DNA of 64,000 nucleotides from Oehlia diaphana. Its lineage: Eukaryota > Glomeromycota > Glomeromycetes > Glomerales > Glomeraceae. Under the pieces are notes generated by a model. The model had not been told where the DNA came from. It made no database searches and was given only the letters and a program-made list of their open reading frames with translations. The stretch spans positions 1 through 64,000 of the forward strand of contig QZLH01000384.1 of NCBI GenBank assembly GCA_003833135.1, written 5' to 3'. The position numbers were made by a program, and so were the translations under genes. Below are positions 11,473 through 23,097 of the stretch, piece after piece (within the stretch, counting starts at the first letter, position 1; every line of letters begins with the position of its first letter).

Positions 11473-12956
11473 CGAAATATATATGTAGGGGGTAAGGTGC
11501 ATAATTGCGTCGCCAGCATAGAAAAATTTTACGGGGTTAGGTATTGATTTGCGTAGAACCTGAGGATTTTTTAGCTACAGTCAGACTATTAAAATGCGTA
11601 TTTTTAACAGGTTTTCGTTTAAGTAAGGGTTTATTTTGCGTATTTTTAGCAATTTGGCTGATCATATATATACATCATGAAATAAATATAAATATCTATT
11701 AGTGCTAAAATAATATGTAGCACTTTATTCAGTTCAAAAAAATGTATAATGCTTGTACATTTAATAAATACATTTATATGATTATGTGGCATAGCTATTA
11801 AATTTTTTAAAATTTATACGTCAAGTTGATCAACAAAACAATAGGTAAATCACATGATGATCGGTGGGTCAGGAAATTAATTTGCGTATTTTTTCCAATT
11901 ATCCAAAGTAAGGAGGTAATTTTGCGTACTGAACTTATAGAAAACCCTTGCGTACAGCTATTAGTAAAAAGTTCGAAAGTCACCTTACCTTTTTATATAT
12001 ATTTCGGGTCCTATTTCGAGTTTCGGGATTTTGGACGGATCCTCCTAGTACTTGCACGTTAATTATTTTTTCATTTTGAAGTTTTTCTTTCGTTAGTATA
12101 ACGGACATCATCCCAAAAGTAAAAATGAAGACAAACCTAGAAAAAGAAAGATTAATACAAGAGATAAAAAAAATGCAAAAAATGATAAAAATAATCAAAA
12201 AAAAAACTACTTCTATTTCTACAAAAGAGCCACAAAAAGAAAAGAGGAATGTTACAAAATCAAAATCCCGACAGGCCAGGAACAAAATCCCAAAAAATTG
12301 GCCCACGTTAAGCTTTTCACACCTTATTGGATTTGAATGGCACCCTTGGCCTGGTACGAAATCCCGAATTCTAATGCTGGTCAAACCCATCACAGGACTC
12401 TGAATAATTCTGCATAACGCGGGCCATTTGTCAGGGATTTCGTACCATTCGGGATTTCGACCGCAATCAATCTGATCCCAATCATATTTATCTGTTATTA
12501 ATTTTTTTCGCCGATCTAGAATTGAACAGGGCTCATTGTGATTTATCGCCCTTTTCAAATTAGTGTAACCCCCTGATTTTTCAGTGTATCATCATATGTA
12601 AATCGGAAATCTTATTTACCACGTGATAATAAATATTAAAGAACCAATAAAATGAATTTTATCATACAATGAGAAATAGTGATAGCCAATAAAATTGAAG
12701 ATATCACGTGATCAATTTGAACGAAAAAAAAAAAATCAATAAAAACATACAAATATAAACTGTTTGGGGGTGTTCTATACTTTGTAAATATCATATCATA
12801 TCAACAACCTTTTAAGTGTGTAGTTTACAGTAAATATTTTATAAAATCAAGAGAAATCATAGAGGAATATACATAACAAAAAAAGTTTTTATTAGAAGTG
12901 TTCGTAAAATTATGGGGAAATTAAAATGATTTCATGTGGTCACACGATCAGGGGCA
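11473..12956. other. Spacer with second AAATCCC array
   Basis: Another facing pair of the same words lies at 12255-12460 (AAAATCCCGACAGG, GGTACGAAATCCCGAA, then GGGATTTCGTACC and GGGATTTCGACC). Long frames here (11980..12558 -, 12125..12403 +) run through this repeat and have no recognisable domain, so they are not called. Confidence 0.4.
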
Positions 12957-13083
12957 TCTTGACCCGTCACATGTATTAATCTTGACCCACTGCATGACGT
13001 TGTCGATCACATATATTTTCCATGAATAGGATCGACAACGTGCATGCAGGTGGGTCAAGTTTCACGTACGTGACGGGTCAAGA
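12957..13083. repeat. Long inverted repeat (TTGACCCGTCAC)
   Basis: TCTTGACCCGTCAC at the left end pairs with GTGACGGGTCAAGA at the right. Inside, CTTGACCCACTGCATG and GACGTTGTCGATC pair with matching blocks, making a nearly complete hairpin of about 60-bp arms. Likely a MITE; no target duplication found. Confidence 0.6.
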
Positions 13084-13477
13084 CTGCTCACAAAGTAGGA
13101 AAATTTTTTTTGTACGTCGAATAATTTTTGTAAATTGGAAAGTGTTTCAAAATTTTTTCGTACGGATTTTTATTTTGAATCCAAAAAAATTTCTATGAAA
13201 TTTCCGACTTACAAAAAAAAAAACATGGCAAAAAATAATTTTTTTAGGATGTTGCAACTAAAAAATATATATTATGTCGCAAAATTTACTGTATACATAT
13301 ACACACTATTTTTGAATCAAAAAATATAAAACCACTGAAATTTTTTTCCAACCATTTTGATTTCTAACACATTAATCTATGAAATAGTAGTTTTTCACAG
13401 CCATATTGGATATGAAATTATTTTAATAAATGACTACCTTTAAGATTTTTCGCTAAACGTCAAATTATTATGTTGTA

Positions 13478-14090
13478 ATGAATGATAATAATTTTCCTGC
13501 ACATATGTCTAATGACGCTTCAAACAATTACGTTACCTTTTTTTCTGATCATAATTATCGACCGTCAATGTCGTTACTATTTCTTCCAATCATGGTTATC
13601 AGTACAATAACCTGATAATAATTATCAGCAATCAATGTCCTTCTTCTGACCAAGAATATCAGCAATCTATGTCTAGTAATGCTTATAACCTATTTCTTAA
13701 TAATAATTATCAACAATCTATGTCCAGCGACGCTTCAAATACTAATAGCGTGAATATTTCTTCTAATAATAATTATCAGCAACAATTCATGCCCAATAAC
13801 GTTACAATTTCGCAGTTCTATCAAACAACCTTTGGTCTAATACCTTTCCTCCGTTTAATTCATTAAACATTACCATTAATTCATTTAATTTAACAAATGT
13901 TATTATTATGCCAGCGGTCAGTTCAATCTTATTTGAATTATTTTTCCTTGACAATTAACTCGCAAACTCGAACTTGATTTTAACGAATTGAAAAATCAAT
14001 TGTTTAATCGTTCAGCAATCCTGCCTTCTGTGTTCAAGCATAGGATTTTGTCTATATTTCTTATTTCTTTTATTTATTTATTTTTTATAA
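13478..14090 (+). pseudogene. Broken Asn/Gln/Ser-repeat protein
   Basis: From ATG at 13478 the reading starts MNDNNFPAHMSNDASNN, meets stops near 13612, and resumes in another frame at 13669..13866 with NNNYQQSMSSDASN repeated in diverged copies. A later piece near 13965 reads LELDFNELKNQLFNRSAIL. The DNA repeats AATAATTATCAGCAATC AT-length units, so slippage may explain the frame changes. Low-complexity Asn/Gln tracts occur in many fungal regulatory proteins, but no binding domain is visible. It is disrupted and the identity is unknown. Confidence 0.4.
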
Positions 14091-14835
14091 AGTATTGTTA
14101 AATAAATCAAATTTGACATTCAACATTAACTTTGACGCTTTGGGCAAACTTGCAGAACAGACAAAGATACATATTCTGCATGTTTCTTTTAAAATTGTAT
14201 TTATCAAAAAAATTTTTTACATAACTTTTAAATAAAGTCATGTGATACTACGTGTATAACACCCAGTGTAAATTAAGAAATTTTCTAATAAAAAATTTAT
14301 TAATTTTAATAATAAAATAATTAAAATTATTATATATAATGAAAATAATATTATTATTATAAAAATAATGTAAAATTAAAAAATATTAATAATAATTTTT
14401 GGAAATGTGAACGTCGGGATTAAAAATTTTGATCATAAAAGTTAATAATTTTTTCATATTATAAATATATTAACTGATCTTATCAAGAAATAATAATAAA
14501 TGGATCCTCCTAACAAATACAAAATATTAATTAAAAAAAGAGAAAAATATCAAATAGACTATCAATAAATAAATAAATATGTAATAGTTATTTCACGAGG
14601 AGTCATGATATTTATGCGACACGTGAAATAACTCTTTTATCTCATGGAGACTAACGTCCAGTGATGGGAGAGAGTGGGAGAGGTATAAATAAACTATAAA
14701 AATACGTGAGCATGAAAATATCATCCGAAAAATTACAGGCATGAATATATCATCAAAAAAATCATTGACGACAAATTAGTAAACATGGGATAAATATATA
14801 TATTTTAAACTATAGGAAACATCCATTTGTGCATA
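14091..14835. other. Very AT-rich spacer
   Basis: Bases 14280-14420 are almost pure A/T. No gene or clear repeat seen. This lies downstream of the minus-strand secreted-protein gene. Confidence 0.4.
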
Positions 14836-15256
14836 TCAACAAGGGTATATGTTCCATTTAAAAGAATTTCCATGATAGTGCCAACAGTAATCCTGAGTAT
14901 TATTGAACGGTCCGCGTTGTTTAACTACTTGTCGGCCGCCTAAAACGTCAAAATTAAGGTAAAACTGCACATATTTTGAAGGTATATTCAAATGGTAGTC
15001 TGTATGAGCAGATTTCAATTGCTCATCAATTACATCGCCATCCTGTTCGAAGGCAGTAACTATAGACACTGTGCCTCTAACCAACTTGTTTTGAATCTGT
15101 ACTAAATGGCCTGTATATACAATATATTACATCTAATTAATATGTTATAATATTGAGAGAATTACTATTATAATTATTCTAAAACTTACCTTCAGTGAGC
15201 GATATAAGGGCTATTAGACTAAAGATGATTGAAATTATTAAGGCGGGAGACTTCAT
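14836..15256 (-). CDS. Small secreted protein, two exons
   Basis: Exon 1 is 15256..15190 and begins MKSPALIIS, followed by a hydrophobic run ending LISLTE: a clear signal peptide. The intron 15189..15111 has GTAAGT and ends ATACAG (79 bp, phase 1). Exon 2 is 15110..14836, beginning GHLVQIQNKLVRGTVSI; the joined frame is 342 nt, 113 residues plus stop. The mature part is about 90 residues with two Cys near the C-terminus (YCWHYHGNS and a final YPC), which could form one disulphide, and one NNT glycosylation site. I do not recognise the family. Small secreted proteins of this kind are often effector candidates in symbiotic fungi; that role is inference. Splice signals and frame agreement make the gene model strong. 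Confidence 0.75.
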
Positions 15257-16340
15257 AGTGAATATAAATGATACAATATATAGTTTGTGGATCTGATATA
15301 AATTCTCTTACTTCTTAGTAAATGTTTATGTTTTTAATTATTCTGAATTCTATCCAAGATTTATTCTTTGGTGTATTTATTAGAAATTTACGGCTTATCC
15401 TCAAACGTTGTTTTGCCAATACTTTACAAAAAGGCGTCCTTTTTATTTTGCCCATCCTTATTACTCTCGTATAATTAATTATTTTAGATGCCATACTAAG
15501 GCATTCATGAGATATTTTTTTATACACTATTATCTTTATGCCAAGAAACATGCCAATATGCCAAGAACATGTATCACGCACGCTATATGATTTCCGCAAC
15601 CCCGATAATGATAAAAACTTTAGTCACATTAATAATTACTAAATGACAAGTCTCCCTGAAGATTATCCATTTATTTCCAAAAGGGGATTATCTACTTGTA
15701 TAATCGATCAAATAATCTCTGCTCGGGGTCTGTTTAATTTCACCGACAATTACTTTACAGAAACCGTCTAAAAAGGAAGAGAAAAGAAAGGAAAAAGGGT
15801 TTTTTTTTTTGCAAAAAGAAGAACGAAAGATATTAAATTTTTTGTGATAAATTTTCTTATGAAAAGAGAAAAAGATAAATCAAAGATGTGATTTCAAATA
15901 AAGATTAAATACTACATAACAATATATCATCTAAATTGGAAATTACAGATTAAATATGAATTCTAAACCATAAAAATACAAAATTTATTAAAATGTAATT
16001 ATTACAATTGTATATGTATATTTTATTAAAAGAAAATATATCACATATACTGTTAAATATGATAATATTGTACTGTGAACTACTAGTCGTTTTCAAAATT
16101 ATGAAAACAATATGAAATTGAGGAGGATTATCGGATCGGATATGAAATCAATTTCAAACATAGAGGATCGGCAAATTGGTATTATCATCAGATTTTACTA
16201 ACCTAAATTAAATTATTTTTTATCATTCCACTTTGAATTCTCAAACAGTTATGAATATTGTGTTCTTCAGATGTCTATTGACACTTGCCACGCGTCAGTA
16301 CGTTAGCTGTTATCTGACGCAAAATAATTATCATTACACT
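15257..16340. other. Intergenic
   Basis: This holds the promoter side of the secreted-protein gene (TATATAG-type motif near 15275). No other gene is supported; the opposing 60-94 codon frames at 15315..15599 have no features. Confidence 0.4.
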
Positions 16341-16666
16341 GTTAGGGGACTGCCAGAAATGACGTCTCCTAGGGGGAGGCATGATGATGTTACACATCTT
16401 CCATTTTTAGACACTTTTAGTTAATATAATTCTAGCCAGAATTATGTCTTAATTTTACATTTCCTAAAATGAATGATGGCATGAGGAGAGGGGGGCAAAA
16501 ATTATCTTTTTGACCCTGTACGACATCCTTTTTTGACCCTCCTATATGTAATACAGTATATGCGGGTCAAAAAAATAACACGAGGAGGGTCAAAAAGGTA
16601 ATTTTTGCGAGAGGGGGGGCCAAAAATCCTAAATTTAAATTACGTCATTTCTGGCCATCTCCTTAC
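16341..16666. mobile_element. MITE ending GCCAGAAATGACGT
   Basis: The left end GTTAGGGGACTGCCAGAAAT and the reverse complement of the right end GTAAGGAGATGGCCAGAAAT match over about 26 bases with four differences. A second element sits inside it. No target duplication could be read. No ORF. Confidence 0.6.
16495..16608. mobile_element. Mutator-like MITE nested in another MITE
   Basis: 114 bp flanked by the exact 9-bp duplication GAGAGGGGG (16486-16494 and 16609-16617). The ends are GCAAAAATTATCTTTTTGAC and its near-perfect reverse complement. The interior repeats TTTTTGACCCT. A 9-bp duplication is typical of Mutator-like elements. The nesting shows it is younger than the element at 16341..16666. 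Confidence 0.85.
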
Positions 16667-16717
16667 GACACCATCTCCTTTACATTCTTTACATTTTATC
16701 TTAATTTTTATAACGGA

Positions 16718-17191
16718 ATACAATTTTATTAGCAAGGCTACACTTGACGATATAATTAATAAATATATAAGCTCTCTGCCGGAATGTCATCAAGAAAAAG
16801 CTTTAATTAATAAGAACCTTTTTGAGCGGAAAAAGAAAATATCACTCCCTATAAAAAAATTTTATCCGTTATTTCTGTAAAAACTCCGTAAAATGAGCCT
16901 TTCACGGATCCATTCACAGAAAATGTAAATAATTCGATAAATTCCGTGATATAAGGTTATTAATTCCGAAAATATGAGCCTTTTACGGAAAAAGATGGAA
17001 TATAAAAACGGATCGACTTTTTTTACGGGGACTTGATCCTTCCTACAAAGAAAATCACAAAAGCTACATATGAGTGGGCTAAAAATCATTTTATCCTTAA
17101 TAAAGAAATAAGTCCTGGTGACTATAGAATTATTGTCAAAAAGGATAATAATAAACCTGTATTAATAATTGAAAATATATACAAAGTAAGT
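16718..17191 (+). pseudogene. Possible integrase-type transposase fragment
   Basis: Two coding-like pieces flank a small element. The left piece (about 16718-16846) reads FISKATLDDIINKYISSL, then HQEKALINKNLFERKKKI. The right piece (17031-17191) reads KATYEWAKNHFILNKE, then SPGDYRIIVKKDNNKPVLI. The style (ALI-x2-LF, then WAK-x-F, then a charged strand pair) resembles the N-terminal part of KRBA2-like integrase genes common in glomeromycete genomes; this is from memory and unverified. The right piece is off by one base after the insertion, so it also carries a frameshift. No DDE catalytic core is present. Confidence 0.4.
16847..17030. mobile_element. PIF/Harbinger-like MITE
   Basis: 184 bp with ends CCCTATAAAAAAA and, reverse complemented, CCCCGTAAAAAAA, flanked by ACT on both sides (3-bp duplication). 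The interior repeats TCCGT and ATGAGCCTTT. It interrupts the integrase-like fragment. Short terminal runs and a 3-bp duplication suit PIF/Harbinger; the assignment rests on the duplication length. Confidence 0.65.
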
Positions 17192-17599
17192 AACGTAAGA
17201 TGGTTAAGAGGGTAGCGAATGTCGCACATTTTGCTTACGTTACTTCTCTTAACTGTTAAGTAAATTTTTAATTACTTTACGTTACTCTCTTATTTATATT
17301 GGCAGTATATTTTTTTAAAATTAGACACGACTGGAGTCTTACAAAAATATGTATTGGCAGTTTATTAATAAAGTGCGGAACGTAATATGTAAGGAAATGA
17401 TAATCATGTGATTTTACGTTCTTTGGACCATATACAGGTATTACTATTTTCAATTGTATTACATAAAATGGTCTCTATGGAAAAAAACTTAGAAATCTTA
17501 CCAACAACCAACCATAATCAATCAGCATTTTGACGATGATTGAAAAAATTAATAACAAACTCGATAATTAATTATATTCCACTACCCTTCAACAAGGAA
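17192..17599. repeat. Spacer with GTAAGTAACGTAAG inverted repeat
   Basis: AAGTAACGTAAG at 17187-17198 pairs with CTTACGTTACTT near 17236, and TTAAGAG with CTCTTAA. It looks like the remnant of a small element. The rest is AT-rich spacer before the second LINE copy. Confidence 0.4.
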
Positions 17600-18950
17600 C
17601 TCGTTCAATTTTCAATATGACAGAAGAAACTGCATCAACTTCTTCAACAGATATTATCACTACACGCCAACATTTCAACGAAATGACGAACGACACATTA
17701 CATCCAATGCACGAAGAACATGCAACACCGACATCACATTATGCAACGGCATATACGGACTCGATTATTGTCACCGATAACGAAAATGAAAACCAAGCAG
17801 ATTACAATAATAACGAAATCAAGATCTGGCTTCCGTGGGACTGGCACGAAAGTGATGACATGAATACAGAACTATATACACCCTCCAACAACAGATCACA
17901 AACAAACGTAGTTTATTAGGTTCCTTCTGGAACTCTGATCAACAATAACTATTTTCTTTTTGATCAAAAAGAAATATTTGAACACATCCGGTTTATCCTT
18001 CATGATTATAATTCAACCTCGGTTTTTTTTTCACGCATCGAAAATAAAAATTATTATTCATTATGACGGTACAACAACAAGATAATTTAGATATATCCCC
18101 AACTCCACTCCCCTCCTCATTTACATACTTTCCCTTTTATTAACTTTTCATCTCGTTAACATACAAGGTTCATTCTTTTCCAAATTAGACCAAATAAGAG
18201 ATTATATGATTGACAACAAATGTCATCTCTTTCACGCATGCGGAACAAATCTTAAAGACTACCAAAACAACGACCATGATAATTATTCTATCTGCCCTTT
18301 TTTTAATGCACCAACGAATTCAAAATTTTTTATAATCACCAATCCCTCTTCTCATAAAAGTGACAATGGAAACTGCGTCAATTTATCACATAGTCTATTA
18401 TAAACACTACCAAAAAATCACATCCATTCCAGGAAGATGCATCAAAATTACTTTTTTCTTTAGAAAACATATTCAACTTCACGTTATGGCGATCTCCTGT
18501 TCTTAAAAAAGATAACATTACAGACACGACTAACATTTATTCTTCAATTAAATCTACCCTAGAAAATAACAATTCCTGTAATCACTTCATAATTATGGGT
18601 GTTTTTAATTACAATCAAAATACCTACAATATTCCTACTATGGAAGACATAGACAATGACACAAGTAACTCTTTCACATCCTATTCTATTCATAAAATAT
18701 TATTTTCCCTATTAAAACAACACAAATTAATTGATACAGTCAATAATTTTAACTCTTCCACATGGTCAAATTCAAGAGATCATTATTCTTATATAGACAT
18801 GATTTTTGTCTCCTCTAATTTATTCAATTATACGCTAATTTGTGCAAATTATAAGTACAGTTTTATTATAATTGAAAATTTTTTCTGGAAAGAAATTGAT
18901 GCACAACGCAAAGCTAAAGCCTACTATACGCCGAAAAATCGGTCATAGAA
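17600..18950 (+). pseudogene. LINE retrotransposon fragment, copy 2
   Basis: The N-terminal frame 17617..17919 begins MTEETASTSSTDIITTRQ and includes EIKIWLPWDWHESDDM. After frameshifts the endonuclease part opens at 18595..18948 with GVFNYNQNT, HKLIDT and SYIDMIFVSSNL. The same Val replaces the catalytic Asp of GDFN as in copy 1. At about 18835 the two copies part: here the frame continues to KEIDAQRKAKAYYTPKNRS and stops, with the SDH motif missing. No reverse transcriptase follows. It is not interrupted by the 297-bp element present in copy 1. Over the endonuclease stretch the copies differ at only a few bases per 180. Confidence 0.8.
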
Positions 18951-19511
18951 AAAGAAAACCCTTTCTCATTCGAATAATTAATATAATTAATGCATGATTC
19001 TATGTAATATATTATAACATTAAACTTTTTTTTCTTTTAATCAGAATCTCGTCTCACGTCTTACGACATCAAATCCCCACAAAAATTGCAAACATTATCA
19101 AAGTAATTTTTCTACGAATCGTATAAGCATTTAAAATTGTTGCACTATGTACTATCGGGGATTATTGAAATAGATTAAAAATAGTAATCACAAAAGATTT
19201 TTTGAAAAAAAGGCGCGATTAAAAATATATTAGCATTGGAAAACAAATTCCGAAGGGTATGACTTTCTTTCATTAATATCTTGCCAAACATTTATGATAA
19301 TTTCCTCAATCATTGTTTCTGTATCACAATGTTTTTGTAAAATTGGTAGACAAATAAAAAGAAAAATTATAAAAACCTTAATATTTTCTTTTCGAGAAAA
19401 AAAAAAAAATATTCTCTTATCATCATAATTAAAAATATTAAATCATTATTCCTTACTACTTAACCCTTCATTACCAGTAGAAATTTTTTCATTACACCAT
19501 TTTTAATCCAA
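18951..19511. other. Upstream region of the first F-box-like gene
   Basis: AT-rich, no other gene seen. Confidence 0.35.
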
Positions 19512-20494
19512 ATGCAATACATTGGTGATGAAATTAAGATAAATATTTTCAAATATGTCAATTATCCTCTCAATTTAGCATTAACTTGTCGTAACTGGTC
19601 AGTTTTTATCAAAAACCCATACGCTAAATCTGAATGGTTGATTGTAAATTACGGGAAAGCACATTCATTATTTTATGCAATAAAATTAGGTCCCCCTTTT
19701 ATTGATATAGCTGTATGCCAAACTTTAATTGCAAGAGATATTATAGTATTTACAAGATATTTTACTCAAAGGTTGATTCAACTCAAAATAGAATATTACG
19801 ATAATATTAATCAAATTGGTGCTGATAGATTGTCATATATGAGCAATTTACCAGTATCCATATTCATCTATTTATTTAATGAAGGATGCAAACAATTATC
19901 TACCAAAAATTTAACATCTAAAGGCAATGATATTCATGCTATTCCTCAAAGTCTTCACGTAATAAACAATTCCCTAGGAAGAAACAATCTAAAATATATC
20001 GAAAATCTAATTTTAAATAAACGATCCACCCTGTTTCTTCGTAGACCCAAAGTACCTCTTCCGGATTTAAATAGTAATCCCAAACAACTCAAGGATGGTT
20101 ATCTTTTGCGACAAGAAAGTTTTTCAAGGTAATATTATAAAAGTCACAGCTTATATATAATTAACATTCCCTTTCTTGCCTTAATAACTTTTCTTTCCTT
20201 ATAATATATTTTAAATAATATAGGCAATATATCCAAACAAGACCTGTGACCGTCTTTACTCTTTTCACTAATAACTTTGGGTCACCTATTGCACAACTTT
20301 CAAGAAGCATTAATCAAAGAAGGTACAATCAACTTAGAAGACGACGAATCATAAATAGAAGCTACCAAAGATATCGACGCAATGCATCAATAATAAATAA
20401 TGAAGATACATTGAATCGAATTGCAAACCTTCCCCGACAAATTACAAATGATCCATTGATACAACAATTCTTCAATGGTTCTTCGTTCATTTAA
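19512..20494 (+). CDS. F-box-like/FFNGSSF-tail protein, member 1
   Basis: Exon 1 is 19512..20128, the intron 20129..20241 (113 bp, GTAATA...CAAG, phase 2), exon 2 20242..20494; the joined frame gives 289 residues. Residues 6-35 (DEIKINIFKYVNYPLNLA, then TCRNWS) resemble a degenerate F-box, the fold that docks on Skp1 in ubiquitin ligases, but the usual leading LP is absent. Next comes the family block EWLIVNYGKAHSLFYAIKLG, then FIDIAVCQTLI and RYFTQRLIQ. Exon 2 carries TLFTNNFG, an Arg-rich stretch (RRYNQLRRRRIINRSYQRYR) and the C-terminal signature LNRIANLP, NDPLIQQFFNGSSFI. The start gives MQYIGDEIK, shorter than in the other members. An earlier possible acceptor (TAG at 20223) would break the frame. 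F-box function is inferred; the gene model is well supported by the other copies. Confidence 0.82.
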
Positions 20495-20919
20495 AAAAAA
20501 CTTCTTAAGCAAACAAAGAATTACTTGTTATTTCATAATAATTATGGTTGTAGTATTTGATATACTAAAAATTATTAAACCATAAAAATAAATATCATAA
20601 AAAAATTTAATTAAGAATACTAGCTACATATGTAAAAGTTGAGTAAAGTGAACAATTATGTTAATCTTACATATATCTTGATATGCCCGATTTTTTAACA
20701 TTCACTGAAAAATTTTTAAGATAGAATGAAAAGGACAATTGTAAAAGATATACAGTAAAGTGAATTAAAAATTCTATTCGTATTTAAGTAAAAAATGTTC
20801 AATCTATAAAAGAATTTTTTTTTTGTATTGTTCAAATAAGATTATTTAATATTCCGAAGCCAAATATTATTGACAATGAGTCATACATACGTATTGATCA
20901 TCATACTCAGCCATTATAC

Positions 20920-21432
20920 TACTAGTACGAATTTGCAAATCTGTACGGGTTCGGTTGATCAAATTTCCCACAAATTCCCGTACCGTACCATACTTGTCCT
21001 ATATTATAGAGCCAGTACGATTGATAATTTTTCCAAAATTCCATACTTGTCCGAGCCAGTACAGTTAATTTTTTTTATATGTCCAAATAACTACGGACAT
21101 TAATGTCCAAATAACCACCATAGTTAAATAGAAATTGATGTCCAAATAATCAATATGCTAAATGTACCATCAATGTCCATTTTATATATGGTTATTTGGA
21201 TCCATTTAATTATGGTGGTTATTTGGACACCAATGTCCGTAGTTATTTGGATATATAAAAAAAAAAATCACCCGTACCGTACTGTACTGGCTCTAGTAAT
21301 ATATATTATATATATAGGAGTACGGTACGGTACAGTACGGTACGGATTTTTTGAAATTTTTGGAAAAATGAACAAAAGTACCGTACCGGTTTTCAAAATC
21401 GTACCGTACCGAACATCTATATTCTATATAGT
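20920..21432. mobile_element. GTACGG foldback element, copy A
   Basis: The arms are filled with GTACGG/CCGTAC words, and the centre carries facing copies of ATGTCCAAATAACCACCAT. Flanks CCATTATAC (20911-20919) and CCATTATTC (21433-21441) match at 8 of 9 bases, a likely 9-bp target duplication. Same family as 42716..43956. The frames at 20870..21103 and 21155..21445 are products of the repeat. Confidence 0.7.
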
Positions 21433-21810
21433 CCATTATTCGTAAGTCTGGATGAGAATATTCTATTAGTGTCTATAATTGCCCTAAAAAATGTTACGAA
21501 AAAGGGTTGACCCATGTCCCTCGGAGAATATTGAAAATTCCGTGTGTGGGAACTAATGTATACACGTTATTTGGGAAAAAATTGTTTTGTATAGAATAAG
21601 GAAATTTGAAAGTCTATTTGCTTACATCTTACAAAATATTGCACGAAATTTAATTAATTGATAGTTAAATATTTACTATACATAAATTGTTTCTACAATT
21701 ATTTATATTCTTTTGATAAATTACTATATAAGTAATTCACTGACATTGTGTTTAGAAGACTCCAACTTCAATTATTCTCACTTATCGTTTAAAAATGAAT
21801 TATTCTAACT

Positions 21811-21927
21811 ATCACCGGGGATGATGATCACCGGTGACTGAAATTATGATGATCGACCAGCATTAAAAAATATAGTGCCGGTAAAAATTGATAATTCCGG
21901 CCAACGGTGATAATCACCCCCGGTGAT
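21811..21927. repeat. ATCACCGGGG inverted repeat
   Basis: ATCACCGGGGATGATGATCA at the left faces TGATAATCACCCCCGGTGAT at the right, with CCGGTGA and TGCCGG words between. Likely a small MITE; no target duplication found. Confidence 0.5.
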
Positions 21928-21986
21928 TTGAAGTAAAAATCAATTATTTAAATCATAAAAAAAAACAATGAATACTATTAAAGACA

Positions 21987-22120
21987 TCGACAAGTCGAAA
22001 CTGGTCGGTTTATTGCCAACGATTCATACGAATTGTTCATAATAAATCATGAGGAGGTTCATCAATTAGGCCTCTTTCAACCATATGTTAAGTCCGGATG
22101 GTTGATAATAAATTTCATTA
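21987..22120 (+). pseudogene. Relic of F-box-like exon 1
   Basis: CAAGTCGAAACTGGTCGGTT matches the CRNWS region of the family (CTTGTCGAAATTGGTC in member 2), followed by GATTCATACG, the DSYA region. After about 55 unrelated bases, TAAGTCCGGATGGTTGATAA matches the (K/S)(T/S)EWLI region. So an exon-1 fragment with an internal insertion and frame changes lies here. Nothing of exon 2 is seen nearby. Confidence 0.65.
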
Positions 22121-22201
22121 TAAAATTGGAGTATTGTTAAGACATCACATGATTTCTCAAAACACAAAGTCGTTCTTTCTTCGGCAAACAATTTGCCTAT
22201 A

Positions 22202-22345
22202 CAGTCGACCCCCTATATAATTACACAGAAAAAATGGTGTGATTATAAAAATACCATATGGTGTGAGTAAAGAGGTTTTTTTTAAGTAAATGTGCTTATA
22301 AAGGGGGATGTGACTATATCTGGTGACTATAGAGGGGGACTACTG
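22202..22345. mobile_element. Pogo/Tigger-like MITE
   Basis: The ends are CAGTCGACCCCCTATA and, reverse complemented, CAGTAGTCCCCCTCTATA, flanked by TA on both sides. The interior repeats GTGTGA and TTATAA words. CAGT ends with CCCCC and a TA duplication are typical of pogo/Tigger elements of the Tc1/mariner group. Confidence 0.75.
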
Positions 22346-23097
22346 TATTCATATAAATGAAAGAATCGTCATTTCAAAGTGACTTTACTACTATAGTATA
22401 TCTGATATACAAAAAAATTTTCATTATTATCAAAATCAAAAATAATCTATCAATTCATTTTTATTGAAGATTCATTTAAATACCTCCGTTAAATTTCTTT
22501 TACAAAATATTCAGTTATTAATCAATAATTCACATTCTTCAATAATATTCGTTCGAATTCTTGAAAATATTCCATTATTATTTCGACTTAAGTAACTAAT
22601 ACTACGAAAAGAATTATTCTTTATAAATTTTATTGCATTAATGCTAATTTTGATATTAGAATATACTCGAGGAATTGAACGAAATATTATTTTAAAATAA
22701 ATATAACTATTGAGAACAGGATTTAAATTTTTTCACGATCAAACAATAAAGACTATATACGGTATTAAACGTTGATGATTATGGTCTTTTCACCTACTCA
22801 CTTTCATACCCCATAAAAAAAATTCTGGATATAATTAGTTTTTATTCCGAAGAAACTCAGACACGTGCTCATTTTTTAGGAAAATTTTATATAGGGTACA
22901 AATGAAGGGATAAATTGTTTTTCCAAAAAGACTGATAATACAGATGAGTGATTGCCATTGCAAATTGTAACGTGCACGTGATTCAAACTTCTGATTTGTA
23001 GGTAACGTATCAACCGCATCTATTCCATTAACTCACATCTCTAATTCTTCAGGTAGTTCCACTGGAATCGGTCCAGAGATTTCGCCCAAGGCTAAGA
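22346..23097. other. AT-rich intergenic
   Basis: No gene supported. Nothing further of the exon-1 relic is seen. Confidence 0.35.

Noticed and set aside
11980..12558. 192-codon minus-strand ORF
   Set aside because: Half of it crosses the AAATCCC word array and the rest is hydrophobic low complexity; no domain or splice support.
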